From Deltaproteobacteria bacterium (GTDB lineage Bacteria > Myxococcota_A > Polyangia > Haliangiales > Haliangiaceae): DNA of 44,056 bases. The notes under the pieces were generated by a model. It saw only the letters and a list, made by a program, of their open reading frames with translations. It had not been told where the DNA came from and made no database searches. Below are positions 35,656 to 44,056 of this stretch, in pieces. The DNA lies in assembly GCA_025353585.1 (NCBI GenBank), contig JANXOM010000191.1, positions 5,001 through 49,056 of the forward strand. The letters run 5' to 3'. Position 1 is the stretch's first letter, and each line of letters begins with the position of its first letter. The position numbers were made by a program, and so were the translations under genes.

Positions 35656-36636
35656 GTGCCCGTGCGTCACAGCTGGGGGGTGAACGCAGGACGCATCGGC
35701 ATCACGCTCGGCGATCCGAGCGGCATTGGCCCCGAGATCGTGGCGGCGACGCTCGCGACGGCACCGGCGGCGTGGCGCGCGCGGCTCGTGGTGTTCGGCG
35801 ATCGCGAGCCGCTCGTGCGCGGCGCCGAGGCGATGCGCGTGGCGTTGCCGCCCGGCCTCGAGATCCGCGGCGACGGCGCCGGTTCACGCGCGGTCCCCGG
35901 CGCGCCCGACGACGCGAGCGGCGCGGCCCAGGTCGGCTACCTCGAGGCAGCCGTCGCGGCGGCGAAGGCGGGCGAGCTCGCCGCGATCGCCACGGCCCCG
36001 ATCTCGAAGACGTGGGCGCGGCGCGCGGGCTTCGCGTTCCCGGGCCACACCGAGCTCCTCGCGGCGCGGCTCGGGGCGCCCGACGTGGTGATGGCGTTCT
36101 ACGGCCCGAAGCTGCGCATCGCGCTCGCGACCGTGCACGTCCCGCTCGCCGAGGTGCCGCGCGTGCTGACGACGGCGCGCATCCGCCGCGTCGTCGAGCT
36201 GCTCGCTGCATCGCTGACCGCGGACGTCGGGCTCGCCGCGCCGCGCATCGGCGTCGTGGGCCTGAACCCGCACGCGGGCGAGGGCGGCATGCTCGGGAGC
36301 GAGGACGACGCGATCATCGCGCCCGCGCTGCGCGAGCCACTACCGCCGGCCACGCTGCACGGCCCGCTCATCCCCGACGCCGCGTTTCGCGATCACGCCG
36401 AGGGCCGCTACGACGCGCTCGTCGCGATGTACCACGACCAGGGGCTCATCCCGGTCAAGCTCCTCGACTTCGACGACAGCGTGAACGTCACGCTCGGCCT
36501 GCCGATCGTGCGCACGTCGCCCGACCACGGCACGGCCTACGACATCGCGGGCCGCGGCATCGCGCGCTCGACCTCCATGCAGCGCGCCCTGGCGCTGGCC
36601 GTGGACATGCTCGGGCGAAGGCGTCGTCCAGATTGA
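35656..36636 (+). CDS. pdxA: 4-hydroxythreonine-4-phosphate dehydrogenase (PdxA)
   Basis: NAD-dependent enzyme of vitamin B6 (PLP) synthesis acting on 4-phospho-hydroxy-L-threonine. The conserved core begins GRIGITLGDPSGIGPEIVAATL. It also holds AAIATAPISKTWARRAGFAFPGHTELLA (with the metal/substrate His), AFYGPKLRIALATVHVPLAEVP, GVVGLNPHAGEGGMLGSED, GPLIPDAAF and MYHDQGLIPVKLL (metal-binding HDQ region), then TSPDHGTAYDIAGRG. The 326 aa match the family. GTG 35656 is taken; GTG 35680 would start one residue before NAGRIGI and is also plausible. The 29-bp gap to the divergent lipoprotein is too short for a long leader. The stop TGA is the first part of palindrome E. Confidence 0.95.
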   Translation: MPVRHSWGVNAGRIGITLGDPSGIGPEIVAATLATAPAAWRARLVVFGDREPLVRGAEAMRVALPPGLEIRGDGAGSRAVPGAPDDASGAAQVGYLEAAVAAAKAGELAAIATAPISKTWARRAGFAFPGHTELLAARLGAPDVVMAFYGPKLRIALATVHVPLAEVPRVLTTARIRRVVELLAASLTADVGLAAPRIGVVGLNPHAGEGGMLGSEDDAIIAPALREPLPPATLHGPLIPDAAFRDHAEGRYDALVAMYHDQGLIPVKLLDFDDSVNVTLGLPIVRTSPDHGTAYDIAGRGIARSTSMQRALALAVDMLGRRRRPD

Positions 36637-36748
36637 CCGCCAAGCCGCCACGAGCGCCAAGCCGGAGCCAAGGTCAGAGGGTGACGGGCGTCCGCCCTCA
36701 TCTCTCCCAACCTGGCTCCGGCCTGGCGTCCTCGGCGGCTTGGCGGTT
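36636..36748. repeat. Palindromic element E (TTGGCGG family) between convergent genes
   Basis: Left arm ACCGCCAAGCCGCCACGAGCGCCAAGCCGGAGCC and right arm GGCTCCGGCCTGGCGTCCTCGGCGGCTTGGCGGT are imperfect reverse complements. A second, inner hairpin is formed by GAGGG...CCCTC in the loop. The left arm overlaps the pdxA stop by one base. It is homologous to element D arm for arm. Confidence 0.9.
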
Positions 36749-36769
36749 CGTCCCCGCTCGCGCGAATCC

Positions 36770-37459
36770 TCAGAACAGCGCGCGCAGCGCTTCGCTGTTC
36801 GAGATGATGACCTTGCGGCCCTCGGTCGCGATAAAGGCGCGGCGCTTGAACTGCGAGAGCGTCAGCGACACGGTCTCGCGCGTCGAGCCGATGAGGTTCG
36901 CGAGCTCCTGGTGCGTGATCTTCAGCGCGACGAGCGTCCCGCGGGCGTCGTCCACGCCGTACTCGGCGGCGAGCTTGACCAGCAGCTCGGCGAGCTTGCT
37001 CGAGACGTCGCGGAACACGAGCGCCTCGACCTTGTTCTCGAGCTCGCGCCGCCGCACGATCATCAGGCGCGTCATCGCCAGCCCGAGCGCCGGGTGGCTG
37101 TGCATCAGCTCCTCGTAGTGCACCCGATCGATCTCGGACAGGAGCGCGTTCTCGACCGCCTCCGCCATCTCGGTCCGCGGCCCGCCATCGAGCAAGCAGC
37201 TGTCGCCGAACAGATCCGGGGGGCCGTGATACGCGAGCGTCAGCGACTTGCCATCGCGCGTGACCTTGCTGACCTTGATCCGGCCGCCGTGTACAAAGAA
37301 CAGCGACCGGCCGGGGTCGCCGGGGAGGTAGATCACGTCGCGGCGGCGTGCTTCGCGGAGCTCCACGCGCTCCGACATCCGGGCGAGCGCGTCCGGTCCG
37401 AGGTCGGCGAGCAACGGCACCTTGCGCAGGTACCAGAGGACACGCTTCGGATCGGGCAC
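36770..37459 (-). CDS. Crp/Fnr family transcriptional regulator
   Basis: A 229-aa regulator with an N-terminal cyclic-nucleotide-binding-type sensor (VIYLPGDPGRSLFFVHGGRIKVSKVTRDGKSLTLAYHGPPDLFGDSCLL). A dimerisation helix follows, and then a C-terminal HTH (LKITHQELANLIGSTRETVSLTLSQFKRRAFIATEGRKVIISN). The HTH with STRETVS is typical of Crp/Fnr proteins. The phosphate-binding Arg-Ser/Thr of true Crp is not certain, and no Fnr N-terminal Cys cluster exists, so the effector is unknown. TGC-TACACT (37474-37466) ends 6 nt before GTG 37459. It follows the second Clp-like ATPase gene at 49 bp on the same strand and could be its downstream neighbour in transcription. Confidence 0.92.
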   Translation of the reverse strand: MPDPKRVLWYLRKVPLLADLGPDALARMSERVELREARRRDVIYLPGDPGRSLFFVHGGRIKVSKVTRDGKSLTLAYHGPPDLFGDSCLLDGGPRTEMAEAVENALLSEIDRVHYEELMHSHPALGLAMTRLMIVRRRELENKVEALVFRDVSSKLAELLVKLAAEYGVDDARGTLVALKITHQELANLIGSTRETVSLTLSQFKRRAFIATEGRKVIISNSEALRALF

Positions 37460-37465
37460 GTTCGG

Positions 37466-37474
37466 AGTGTAGCA
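37466..37474 (-). promoter_or_regulatory. Extended -10 of the Crp/Fnr gene
   Basis: Minus-strand TGC-TACACT ends 6 nt before GTG 37459. It predicts a leaderless mRNA independent of the upstream Clp-like operon. Confidence 0.55.
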
Positions 37475-37508
37475 AGGCTCGCAAGTCCAGGTATGGGTGT
37501 GGCGCGCC

Positions 37509-39803
37509 TTACGGAATCACGATGTCGGCGCGGCCCTCGCCGGGCGTGGCAATCCGGATGGTGGCGTCCCGCCAGGTCGGATCTCCGGCCATCCGATCGG
37601 CGAGGGGCCCGACGACGAGGTCCTCGAGCGTGCGCCGGAGCGGGCGGGCGCCGAGCTTGGGATCGTGGCCGAGCGTGGCGAGCCGGGCGCGGGCGCCGGC
37701 CGTCATCTCGAGGCGCAGGTTGCGGGCGACGAGGCCCGGGCGCTGGCGGAGCTTGTCGAGCTCGAGCTCCACGATGCGCTCGAGCGCGACGGGTGGCAGC
37801 GGGCGGAACGAGACGATCGTGTCGAGGCGACCGAGGAGCTCGGGCCGGAAGAACGTCCGGATCGGCCCGGTGAGGTCGGGCAGGGCATCGGGATCCGACG
37901 AGAAGCCAGGCGGGCGCGGGTCGGCCGCGCCGAGGTTCGTCGTCATGACGATGACGGCCATGCGGAAGTCGACGAGGCGGCCGAACACGTCGGTCAGGCG
38001 GCCCTCGCCGATGACGCCGAGCAGGAGATCGAACGCGGCCGGGTCCGCCTTCTCGATCTCGTCGAACAGCACGACCGAGAGCGGCTGGCGGCGGATGCGG
38101 TCCGCGAGGGAGGTGCCGGCGGGCGAGGGCGTGATCAGGCGCGCGATGGCGGCGCCCGTCGTCAGCTCGCTCATGTCGACGCGCACCAGGCGCTCGGCGT
38201 CGCTGAACAGGTAGCGCGCGAGCTGCTTCGCGAGCTCGGTCTTGCCGACGCCGGTCGGGCCCGCGAACAGGAGCGCGCCGACCGGGCGCTGGGGATCGTC
38301 GAGGCCGGCCTTGAGGCGGGCGATCACGCGCGCGGCCGTGAAGCAGGCGTGGTCCTGGCCGATGACGCCGCGCCGGAGCTCGCTGGCGATGGCGGCCGTG
38401 TCGAGCGCGCGCTCGGGCGAGATCAGATCGACGGGCAACCCGGACCACGCGCCGAACGCGGCGACGAGCTCGCTCATCCCGAGCGGCGCGGCCGGTCCGG
38501 CGGGCGCGGCGGGGCGCGTGACGAGGTAGTCGACAAAGGCGAGCGCCTTGCCGGGGAACGCGGTGTCGCGGCGGAACGCGGCGAGGAGCTCCACGAGCCG
38601 GCGGGCCGCGTCGTGGGCCAGGGCGACGGGCGGGTGCTGGCGCGCGCCGTACGGCTCGACGAGCGCGAGCGTCTGGGCCGGCGTGGCCTCGGCGACGCGG
38701 ATCACGCGGAACGCGTCGAGCATCGCGGGCGCGCGCTGGCGGGCGCGGACGAGCTCGGCTTCATCGCACTCCGCGATGACCGTCAGCTCCTTCGCGACGA
38801 CGGAGGGCGCGAAGAGCTCCGCGATCGACGCGCCGTCCGACATCGGCGCCATGAAGTCCGCGAGGCGGTCGACGAAGAGCGCGTCGGGCGAGTCGTGGAG
38901 CTCGTGCACGAGCGCGAGGCAGCGCTGCTGCCACATGCCGAGGTAGATCATGCCGGCGACGATCCGGTCGGCGGTCGTGGCCCAGAGCGCGCGGGCGCGA
39001 CCGTCCTTGCCGCGCGAGGACTCGAGCATGGCGCGCGCGACGCGGCGGACGAGCGCGGACTTGCCGGCGCCGCGCGGCCCGACGAACAGCAGGCTCGGCA
39101 GCCGCTTCTCGGCGAGCAACGGCACGATCGCGTCGAAGTTGGGATCGTGGCCGACGACGGCGGCGAGCTTGTTCGCGCGCGCGAGGGCGACCCAGTCCTC
39201 GCCGACGGACTCGAGCGTCGGCTTCGGATCGGGCTTCGGCTTCGTGACCTTGTCGGCGTTCGGCGTGGCGTCGATCGGTGACCACTTGATGATCTTCTCG
39301 TCGACCTCGCGGCGCAGATCGTAGAGCGAGGCGGTCGCGTCGCCGACGAGCGCGGCGAACACGAGGGCGCGGATCGTCTCGGGGACGGCGGCGAGGTCCT
39401 CGCTGACGAACGACCAGTCGAAGCGCGGGACGATGACGCGGTAGAGCGGGGCGCCGTCGAGCTTCGCGGCGGCGTAGGCGAGGCGGATCGGCACCGTGGC
39501 CGCGGTGATCACGTAGCCGTGGGGATCGGGGCGGCCGGGGTGGATGTCGATCTCCACGCGGCGGAGCTCGAGATCCTCGCTCCACAGGTAGCGGTCGACG
39601 TCGTTGTCGTCGTCATCGTTGTCGTCGTCGGCGATGAGGGCGGCCTGCGGGACGAGGCGGGCGAGCGCGGACTCCTCGTCGAGGGCGACGGCGGCGGGCG
39701 GCGGCGCGTCCCACGACGTGCGAAAGCGGCGCAGCAGGACCGCGGACGTCAGGCCGCCGTGGTGCGTCGTGACGAAGACGCGGAACGTGGGCTTGGCGGT
39801 CAC
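37509..39803 (-). CDS. ClpA/B-like double AAA+ ATPase, shorter paralogue
   Basis: A 764-aa protein. Residues 1-200 form a unique N-terminal part with an acidic Asp/Asn run (residues 59-70, DDDNDDDDNDVD) and no Clp N-domain. D1 has Walker A GPRGAGKS (242-249) and the ClpB-type IVAGMIYLGMWQQRCLALVHEL region, but its Walker B reads ALFVDRLADF (about 308-317) with Arg where the catalytic Glu belongs, so D1 probably cannot hydrolyse ATP. D2 is canonical: GPTGVGKT (515-522), VVLFDEIEKAD, TTNLG (621-625), LLGRLD Arg and sensor-2 GARPLRR. No ClpP-loop tripeptide was found. Start GTG 39803 is 3 bp after the upstream stop, so it is coupled. Likely a remodelling machine, not a protease partner. Confidence 0.85.
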   Translation of the reverse strand: MTAKPTFRVFVTTHHGGLTSAVLLRRFRTSWDAPPPAAVALDEESALARLVPQAALIADDDNDDDDNDVDRYLWSEDLELRRVEIDIHPGRPDPHGYVITAATVPIRLAYAAAKLDGAPLYRVIVPRFDWSFVSEDLAAVPETIRALVFAALVGDATASLYDLRREVDEKIIKWSPIDATPNADKVTKPKPDPKPTLESVGEDWVALARANKLAAVVGHDPNFDAIVPLLAEKRLPSLLFVGPRGAGKSALVRRVARAMLESSRGKDGRARALWATTADRIVAGMIYLGMWQQRCLALVHELHDSPDALFVDRLADFMAPMSDGASIAELFAPSVVAKELTVIAECDEAELVRARQRAPAMLDAFRVIRVAEATPAQTLALVEPYGARQHPPVALAHDAARRLVELLAAFRRDTAFPGKALAFVDYLVTRPAAPAGPAAPLGMSELVAAFGAWSGLPVDLISPERALDTAAIASELRRGVIGQDHACFTAARVIARLKAGLDDPQRPVGALLFAGPTGVGKTELAKQLARYLFSDAERLVRVDMSELTTGAAIARLITPSPAGTSLADRIRRQPLSVVLFDEIEKADPAAFDLLLGVIGEGRLTDVFGRLVDFRMAVIVMTTNLGAADPRPPGFSSDPDALPDLTGPIRTFFRPELLGRLDTIVSFRPLPPVALERIVELELDKLRQRPGLVARNLRLEMTAGARARLATLGHDPKLGARPLRRTLEDLVVGPLADRMAGDPTWRDATIRIATPGEGRADIVIP

Positions 39804-39806
39804 GGG

Positions 39807-42800
39807 TTACCGGCCGCTCCATGCGAGGTGCCAGGCGCGGCGGATCGCCGTCGGGATGTCGCGGTAGCTGCCGCGGTCGACCCAGCCGGTCGCGAAGTCC
39901 TCGAGCTCGACGTGGTACGGCTCACCGGCGCGCAGCGGGGCGCGATAGGTCAGCGTGCGCGTCACCGGCAGGAGCGCGTCGGGGTTCGGCGGCAGCGGCC
40001 CGCCGTGCTCGAGCACGCGCTCCAGCTCGCGACGGGCGTCCAGGTGCGTGCGTAGCGTGTGGACGGCCGTGCTGCCGCCGGCGCGGACCTCCACGCGGAT
40101 CATGTCGGGCTCGGCGGCGGCCGCGCGCACCATCCAGGTCCCGTGCTCGCCCTCGAGCGCCGCGCGCAGGAACAGGCCGCGCAGCACCACGACGAGGTCG
40201 CGCGTGCCCGGGAGGAGCGCCGGCAAGGCGGCGGCGCGGTCGGACACGATCTGCGTCTCGCCCGACGGCGCGACGTGCGCGACCGCGGCCTCGTCGAACC
40301 AGCTGCTCTGCGCGAGGACGCGCGCGACCAGCGGCAGCCCGCCCGCCGCCACCGTCGAGCCGACGCGCGAGAGCGTCAGCGTCACGGCATGGGCGCCGGG
40401 ATCCAGGAGCGTCGGCAGCGCCCGCTCGACGAGCAGCGCCTCGGCGACGCCCGCGATGAGCGCGTCGCGGGAGGCGGGCGGGCGCGCGCGGACCGGCGCG
40501 GCGACCTGCGTGCGGCGCTCGCGGCCGGTGCCAGGGGTGTGCCCCTTCACCATGCGCTTGACGTGCCGCACGCCCTCGTCGTCGTACTCGTCGCTGTCGT
40601 CTTCGTCGACCATCGGCGCGTCGCCCTCCATGCTCGCCGCCGGCTCCGGATCCGTCCGGAACCGCGCGCCGAGCAGCTCGCCGAGCGCGGCGAGCCGCAG
40701 CATCAGGTCGTCGACGTAGTAGCGCAGCTCGCCCTGCGCGGTCGCCCGCGCGCTCGCGAGCTCCGGCGACCGATGCACCCGCGCGAGCGCCGCCACCGCC
40801 TCGGCGACGGCCGGCTCCAGCGCGGCCGTGGCGAGATCCAGCCCGCCCTCGAGCGCGTACGGCCCCGGCGTGGGCGTCCGCTCGAGCATCGGCTCGAGCG
40901 CGGCCACGAGCTTCCCCTGATCCTCGGACAGCCGGATGATGCGCAGGCGCGAGGGCGGCGCGGCCGCGAGCAGGTCCGTCAGCGCGCCGCCGACCTGATC
41001 CTCGAGCCAGCGCTTCACCGTGCGCGCGCCGTATCTCGGATCGAAGGCGTCGGCGACGGCGCGCCGCCGCACCGCCGCGCCCGCGTAGACGTACGTGTTC
41101 GCCTCGCGGAGGCCGCGTCGCCCGAGGAGCTTCGCGAGCTCCTTGTCGACGACCTTCTGCGCGACCTCCGGCGTGAGCGGCTCGAACGGCACGACCTGAT
41201 CGATGCGGTTGAACAGCTCGACGGGGAAGAACTCGCGGACCGCGCGCGCCACGTCGGCGAGGATCCGGTCGCGCGTGTCACCGAAGCCGATCGGCGACGC
41301 GTTCTTGCTGCCGAGGTTCGACGTCATGATGACGACCGCCGAGGCGAACGAGGCGACCTCGCCGGCCGCGTCCGTCAGGCGCCCCTCGTCGAAGAGCTGC
41401 AGCAAGAGGTGCAGCGCCTGCGGGTGCGCCTTCTCGATCTCGTCGAGCAGCACGACGCAGAACGGCTGCGCCCGCACGCGCGAGGTCAGCAGGCCCTCGG
41501 GTTGCCAGCGATCGCCGATGAGGCGCGAGACGGCGTCGGTCCCCGACAGCTCGCCCATGTCGATGCGCACGAGCCGCGACTGGTCGCCGTACAGGTACTC
41601 CGCGATCGCGGTGGCGAGCTCGGTCTTGCCGGTGCCGGTCGGCCCCGTGAAGAGCAGCACGCCGACGGGGCGGCCCGGATCGGCGAGGCCGGCGCGCACC
41701 TTCACGATGACGTCCGCGGCGGCGCGCGTGGCCGTCGGCTGCCCGATCACGCGGGCCGCGAACGCCATTTCGACCTCGGCCGCGTCGAGCGGCGCGTCGA
41801 GCGAGATCAGCTGCGGCGAGAGGCCGGTCGTGCGCGCGAGGTAGGTCAGGACATCGGCCGGCCCGAGCTCGCGCAGATCGCCGCGAGCCACCGCGTCGTC
41901 GGCGATGCGGCGCACGATCTCGATGGCCACGCCCGGCCGCGCGCGCCACGGGAAGAGCGCCGAGCCGAGCTCGAGCGCCGTCCGCGGCACGAACGGGTGC
42001 AGCGAGATGCCGGGCAGCCGCACCTCGAGCGCGCGGACCTCGTGGAGCAAGAGCGTGCTCGTCTCCGCCGCGGTGCCCGCCGGGACCGCGACCAGCGCGA
42101 GGGCCTCGGCGAGCCCCGGGGCATCGCGCTCGAGCCGCGCGTGCTGCTCCGCCGTCAGCTCCGCGATGATGCCGAGATCGCCGCGCCGCACGGGCCCGCG
42201 GAAGAAGTCCGCGAAGCTGCGCTCGCTCTGCCGCGACTGGCCGAGCCGGCCGAACAGGTGCAGATCCTCGATCCACAGGATCGCTTTCTTGCTGCGCGCC
42301 TCGTCGAGCAACGCGAGGCAGCGCTCCTCCCACTGGCCGAGGTACGACATGCCCGCGATCAGCCGCTTGCCGCTGAGCCGCCACACGTGGTGCACGCGGT
42401 CCATGTTCTTGTGGATCGGCTGGCCATCCTCGACGAGCCGGTCCGCGATCCACTGGTGCAGGAGCAGCGTCTTGCCGCTGCCGGGCGGCCCCACGACCGC
42501 CACCGAGCGCGGCCGCGCGCCGCCGAGCAGGTACGAGAGCCGCTCGCGATACGGCGAGCGCGGGACGCCGAGGGGCAGCGTCTTGTTGCTCGCGCGCAGC
42601 GTCTCGTCGAGGCCGATCTGCCGGAGCACGTTCTGCGGGCGCGCGGCGGCCGCGCCGGCGCGTGGATCCTTCTTGCGCGAGGGCAGGGTGTCGAGCAGCG
42701 TCATCGGCTCGCACGAGAAGGCGAGCGTGAGCAGGCGGTCGCGCCCGGTGGTGAGGAGATAGTCCGCGTTGTCCTCGGTGATCGTCTTCCAGCGCTCGCG

Positions 42801-43199
42801 GACGATGGCCTGCGCGAGCGGCTGCAGCTCGCTCTGGTCGTCACACGTGAACCACGTGTCGCGGCGCCGCGGGTGGTACGCGACGAGCCGCTGCGTCGTG
42901 GGCGAGGTCCAGCGCGGCTCGACGATGAGCGGGATCGTGCCCTGCACGCGGCCCTCGGCGGTCTTCACGTCGATCTGCACGCGCGCGAGCTCGGTGCCGA
43001 GCGGCAGCTGGAAGAGCTCCTGCAGCTCGGGCTTCGTGCCGCGCAGCGTCTCGCGCAGCCGGTCGAGCATGCGCTCGCGCAGGCGCGCCTCGCCCGCGCC
43101 GACGACGTAGAGCAGAGTCGGCCCGAGCGCGATCCACGTGTCCTGCCCGTCGGTCGTGCCCTTCGCCTCGTACACGCCGACGGAGAAGTCGACCCTCAT
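39807..43199 (-). CDS. ClpA/B-like double AAA+ ATPase with novel N- and C-terminal regions
   Basis: A 1130-aa protein. Residues 1-170 form an uncharacterised beta-rich N-terminal region (MRVDFSVGVYEAKGTTDGQDT). D1 has Walker A GPPGSGKT (237-244), IAGMSYLGQWEERCLALLDEA, and a Walker B changed to ILWIEDLHLFG (307-317) instead of F-I-D-E-(I/L)-H. D2 is canonical: GPTGTGKT (519-526), VVLLDEIEKAH, TSNLG (626-630), ELFNRID and YGARTVKR. About 350 further residues (770-1130) include a DDSDEYDDEG acidic patch and a beta-rich end unlike ClpA/B C-termini. Start ATG 43199 overlaps the upstream PCRF-like gene stop by 4 nt. The frame extends further upstream but there it is a shadow. It and the 37509-39803 protein are paralogues. 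Confidence 0.85.
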   Translation of the reverse strand: MRVDFSVGVYEAKGTTDGQDTWIALGPTLLYVVGAGEARLRERMLDRLRETLRGTKPELQELFQLPLGTELARVQIDVKTAEGRVQGTIPLIVEPRWTSPTTQRLVAYHPRRRDTWFTCDDQSELQPLAQAIVRERWKTITEDNADYLLTTGRDRLLTLAFSCEPMTLLDTLPSRKKDPRAGAAAARPQNVLRQIGLDETLRASNKTLPLGVPRSPYRERLSYLLGGARPRSVAVVGPPGSGKTLLLHQWIADRLVEDGQPIHKNMDRVHHVWRLSGKRLIAGMSYLGQWEERCLALLDEARSKKAILWIEDLHLFGRLGQSRQSERSFADFFRGPVRRGDLGIIAELTAEQHARLERDAPGLAEALALVAVPAGTAAETSTLLLHEVRALEVRLPGISLHPFVPRTALELGSALFPWRARPGVAIEIVRRIADDAVARGDLRELGPADVLTYLARTTGLSPQLISLDAPLDAAEVEMAFAARVIGQPTATRAAADVIVKVRAGLADPGRPVGVLLFTGPTGTGKTELATAIAEYLYGDQSRLVRIDMGELSGTDAVSRLIGDRWQPEGLLTSRVRAQPFCVVLLDEIEKAHPQALHLLLQLFDEGRLTDAAGEVASFASAVVIMTSNLGSKNASPIGFGDTRDRILADVARAVREFFPVELFNRIDQVVPFEPLTPEVAQKVVDKELAKLLGRRGLREANTYVYAGAAVRRRAVADAFDPRYGARTVKRWLEDQVGGALTDLLAAAPPSRLRIIRLSEDQGKLVAALEPMLERTPTPGPYALEGGLDLATAALEPAVAEAVAALARVHRSPELASARATAQGELRYYVDDLMLRLAALGELLGARFRTDPEPAASMEGDAPMVDEDDSDEYDDEGVRHVKRMVKGHTPGTGRERRTQVAAPVRARPPASRDALIAGVAEALLVERALPTLLDPGAHAVTLTLSRVGSTVAAGGLPLVARVLAQSSWFDEAAVAHVAPSGETQIVSDRAAALPALLPGTRDLVVVLRGLFLRAALEGEHGTWMVRAAAAEPDMIRVEVRAGGSTAVHTLRTHLDARRELERVLEHGGPLPPNPDALLPVTRTLTYRAPLRAGEPYHVELEDFATGWVDRGSYRDIPTAIRRAWHLAWSGR

Positions 43200-44056
43200 G
43201 GCTCCGCCTTCGGCGCGGGCGGCGGCAGGGGGCTCTTGTACCCCCACAGCGTGTCCGCGGCGGGCGTGCCGGCGGTGGCGAGCACGCGCACGACCGCCGC
43301 CTCCTCGAGGCGCGCGGGCAGCTCGGCCCACGCCAGCTCGACGAGCTCGGTCCCGACGAGCAGCGTGTCGGCGCCCCACTGCACCGTGCGCATCGCGGTG
43401 CCGCTCCGCGCGGCCACCGGCGGCGGCGGGCCGGGGATGTGCGGCCACTCGGCGTCGGTCAGCTCGCCCTTCGGCTCGAGCAAATCGACCCAGACGTGGC
43501 ACGGCTCGCCGGCGAGGCCGATGAAGCGATGGAGGCCCGCCTCGAGCCCGAACAGAATATCGGAGCCGGCGCCGGTGACGCGCACGATCGCCGAGGCGGG
43601 CGTCCGGCTCGCGAGGTGCTCGGCGGCCCACGCGCGATCGCGGCCGGGGCCCCACGTGCTCGGCGGCTGGCCAGGGCCGGTGTCGCCCCACAGGTGGACG
43701 GCGGCGCGCCAGCCGTGCGCGCTCGCGGCGGCGAGGGCCATGGTCACCCACTCGACGACGGCGCGCCGCGCGTCCGGCGTGTGGACATAGAGCGTGATGC
43801 CGGGCCGCACCGGGCGCAGCACGGTGACGAGCCACAGCAGGTCGCGGCGGAACTTGTGCCGCGCGGCGATCGCGCCATCGATGAGGTCGACCGCGTCGAT
43901 GTCGCGCGCGAGCGCCTCGAGGCAGAGCTCCTCCGCCGTGCGCAGGTCCGCCTGGGCCGCCGTGCACGCGAGCAGGCGCGCCGCCAGCCGCGCGTGGTCG
44001 GCGGAGAGCCGCGCGATCTCCTTGCCGGGGAGCATGGTCTTGCCGTCCTTCTTGCG
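43196..44056 (-). CDS. Release-factor PCRF-domain-like protein, partial at window edge
   Basis: At least 279 aa from ATG 44035; the frame is open to the edge with R-K-K-D-G-K-T before that Met, so the gene may start outside. The middle (GITLYVHTPDARRAVVEWVTMALAAASAHGWRAAVHLWGD and ASAIVRVTGAGSDILFGLEAGLHRFIGLAGEP-CHVWVDLLEP) follows the order of the PCRF domain of class I release factors. There, ...AxxxGW(K/R)VE and I-x-G-x-G-A-Y-...-E-x-G-V-H-R are the hallmarks (here LEAGLHR). No GGQ motif is present, so it is not a functional release factor. It is the first visible gene of an operon with the two Clp-like ATPases (4-nt overlap). Assignment rests on motif reading only. Confidence 0.55.
   Translation of the reverse strand, partial: RKKDGKTMLPGKEIARLSADHARLAARLLACTAAQADLRTAEELCLEALARDIDAVDLIDGAIAARHKFRRDLLWLVTVLRPVRPGITLYVHTPDARRAVVEWVTMALAAASAHGWRAAVHLWGDTGPGQPPSTWGPGRDRAWAAEHLASRTPASAIVRVTGAGSDILFGLEAGLHRFIGLAGEPCHVWVDLLEPKGELTDAEWPHIPGPPPPVAARSGTAMRTVQWGADTLLVGTELVELAWAELPARLEEAAVVRVLATAGTPAADTLWGYKSPLPPPAPKAEP

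Noticed and set aside
39955..43790. Plus-strand open frames up to 1243 codons opposite the Clp-like genes
   Set aside because: The minus-strand frames show AAA+ motifs in correct order; the plus frames have only Arg/Ala-rich shadow composition.

Overview
The window is a contiguous, gene-dense piece of a very GC-rich bacterial chromosome. Inference: a myxobacterium-like member of the Myxococcota, probably near Kofleriaceae/Haliangiales. The grounds are the GC-rich codon use, many lipoproteins with a Cys-Gly-rich start (C-GGGG, DGPPPGG), C-x(n)-C-rich 'TGCSKDTDC' segments, a MerR-type and an orphan sigma-region-4 regulator, and large multidomain signalling proteins. No tRNA, rRNA, CRISPR array, prophage or insertion sequence was seen. 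Most other long open frames are antisense or off-frame shadows produced by the GC bias.

Layout. 1-5.2 kb: the 3' part of dnaK with a strong terminator, a MepA-type murein endopeptidase lipoprotein, a membrane-anchored hypothetical protein, a MerR-type regulator with a rich upstream region, and a sigma-region-4-like DNA-binding protein. 5.2-9.3 kb: purH-purD followed by a DUF1015 protein. 9.3-12.5 kb: a cysteine-peptidase-like lipoprotein (minus strand), a small ORF, a long palindrome, a GNAT acetyltransferase and a lipoprotein. 12.5-15.5 kb: acyl-CoA dehydrogenase and an endonuclease/exonuclease/phosphatase-fold protein. 15.8-17.8 kb: an S9 prolyl-oligopeptidase-family lipoprotein that appears split by a one-base frameshift. 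17.9-20.7 kb: MarR regulator, N-formylglutamate amidohydrolase family protein, and an ECF sigma/NrsF-type anti-sigma pair facing a small highly basic protein. 20.7-26.4 kb: a tandem-duplicated DsbA-fold isomerase-like protein, a small hypothetical protein, an eight-repeat beta-propeller lipoprotein and RNase R. 26.5-30.2 kb: CheW and a CheA-receiver hybrid, divergent from a copper type II monooxygenase-like lipoprotein. 30.4-37.5 kb: a PP2C phosphatase with a cNMP-binding-like domain, a winged-helix regulator with a degenerate receiver, clpX, a DUF3108 lipoprotein, pdxA and a Crp/Fnr regulator. 37.5-44.06 kb: an operon of a release-factor-PCRF-like protein and two large, divergent ClpA/B-type double AAA+ ATPases, running off the right end.

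Two genome-wide habits show up. First, about fifteen start codons lie only 5-8 nt (a few 8-10) downstream of a -10-like hexamer, often TGC-TANNNT. This points to many leaderless or nearly leaderless mRNAs and helps choose starts. Second, convergent gene pairs are either almost touching (2-13 bp) or separated by a 60-180 bp repeat element. Two sequence families of long imperfect palindromes account for these elements, which suggests dispersed REP-like hairpins acting as bidirectional transcription ends.

The most system-like novelty is the PCRF-like/Clp-like/Clp-like operon at the right edge. The copper-monooxygenase-like lipoprotein with all six predicted copper ligands and the palindrome placement rule come next.
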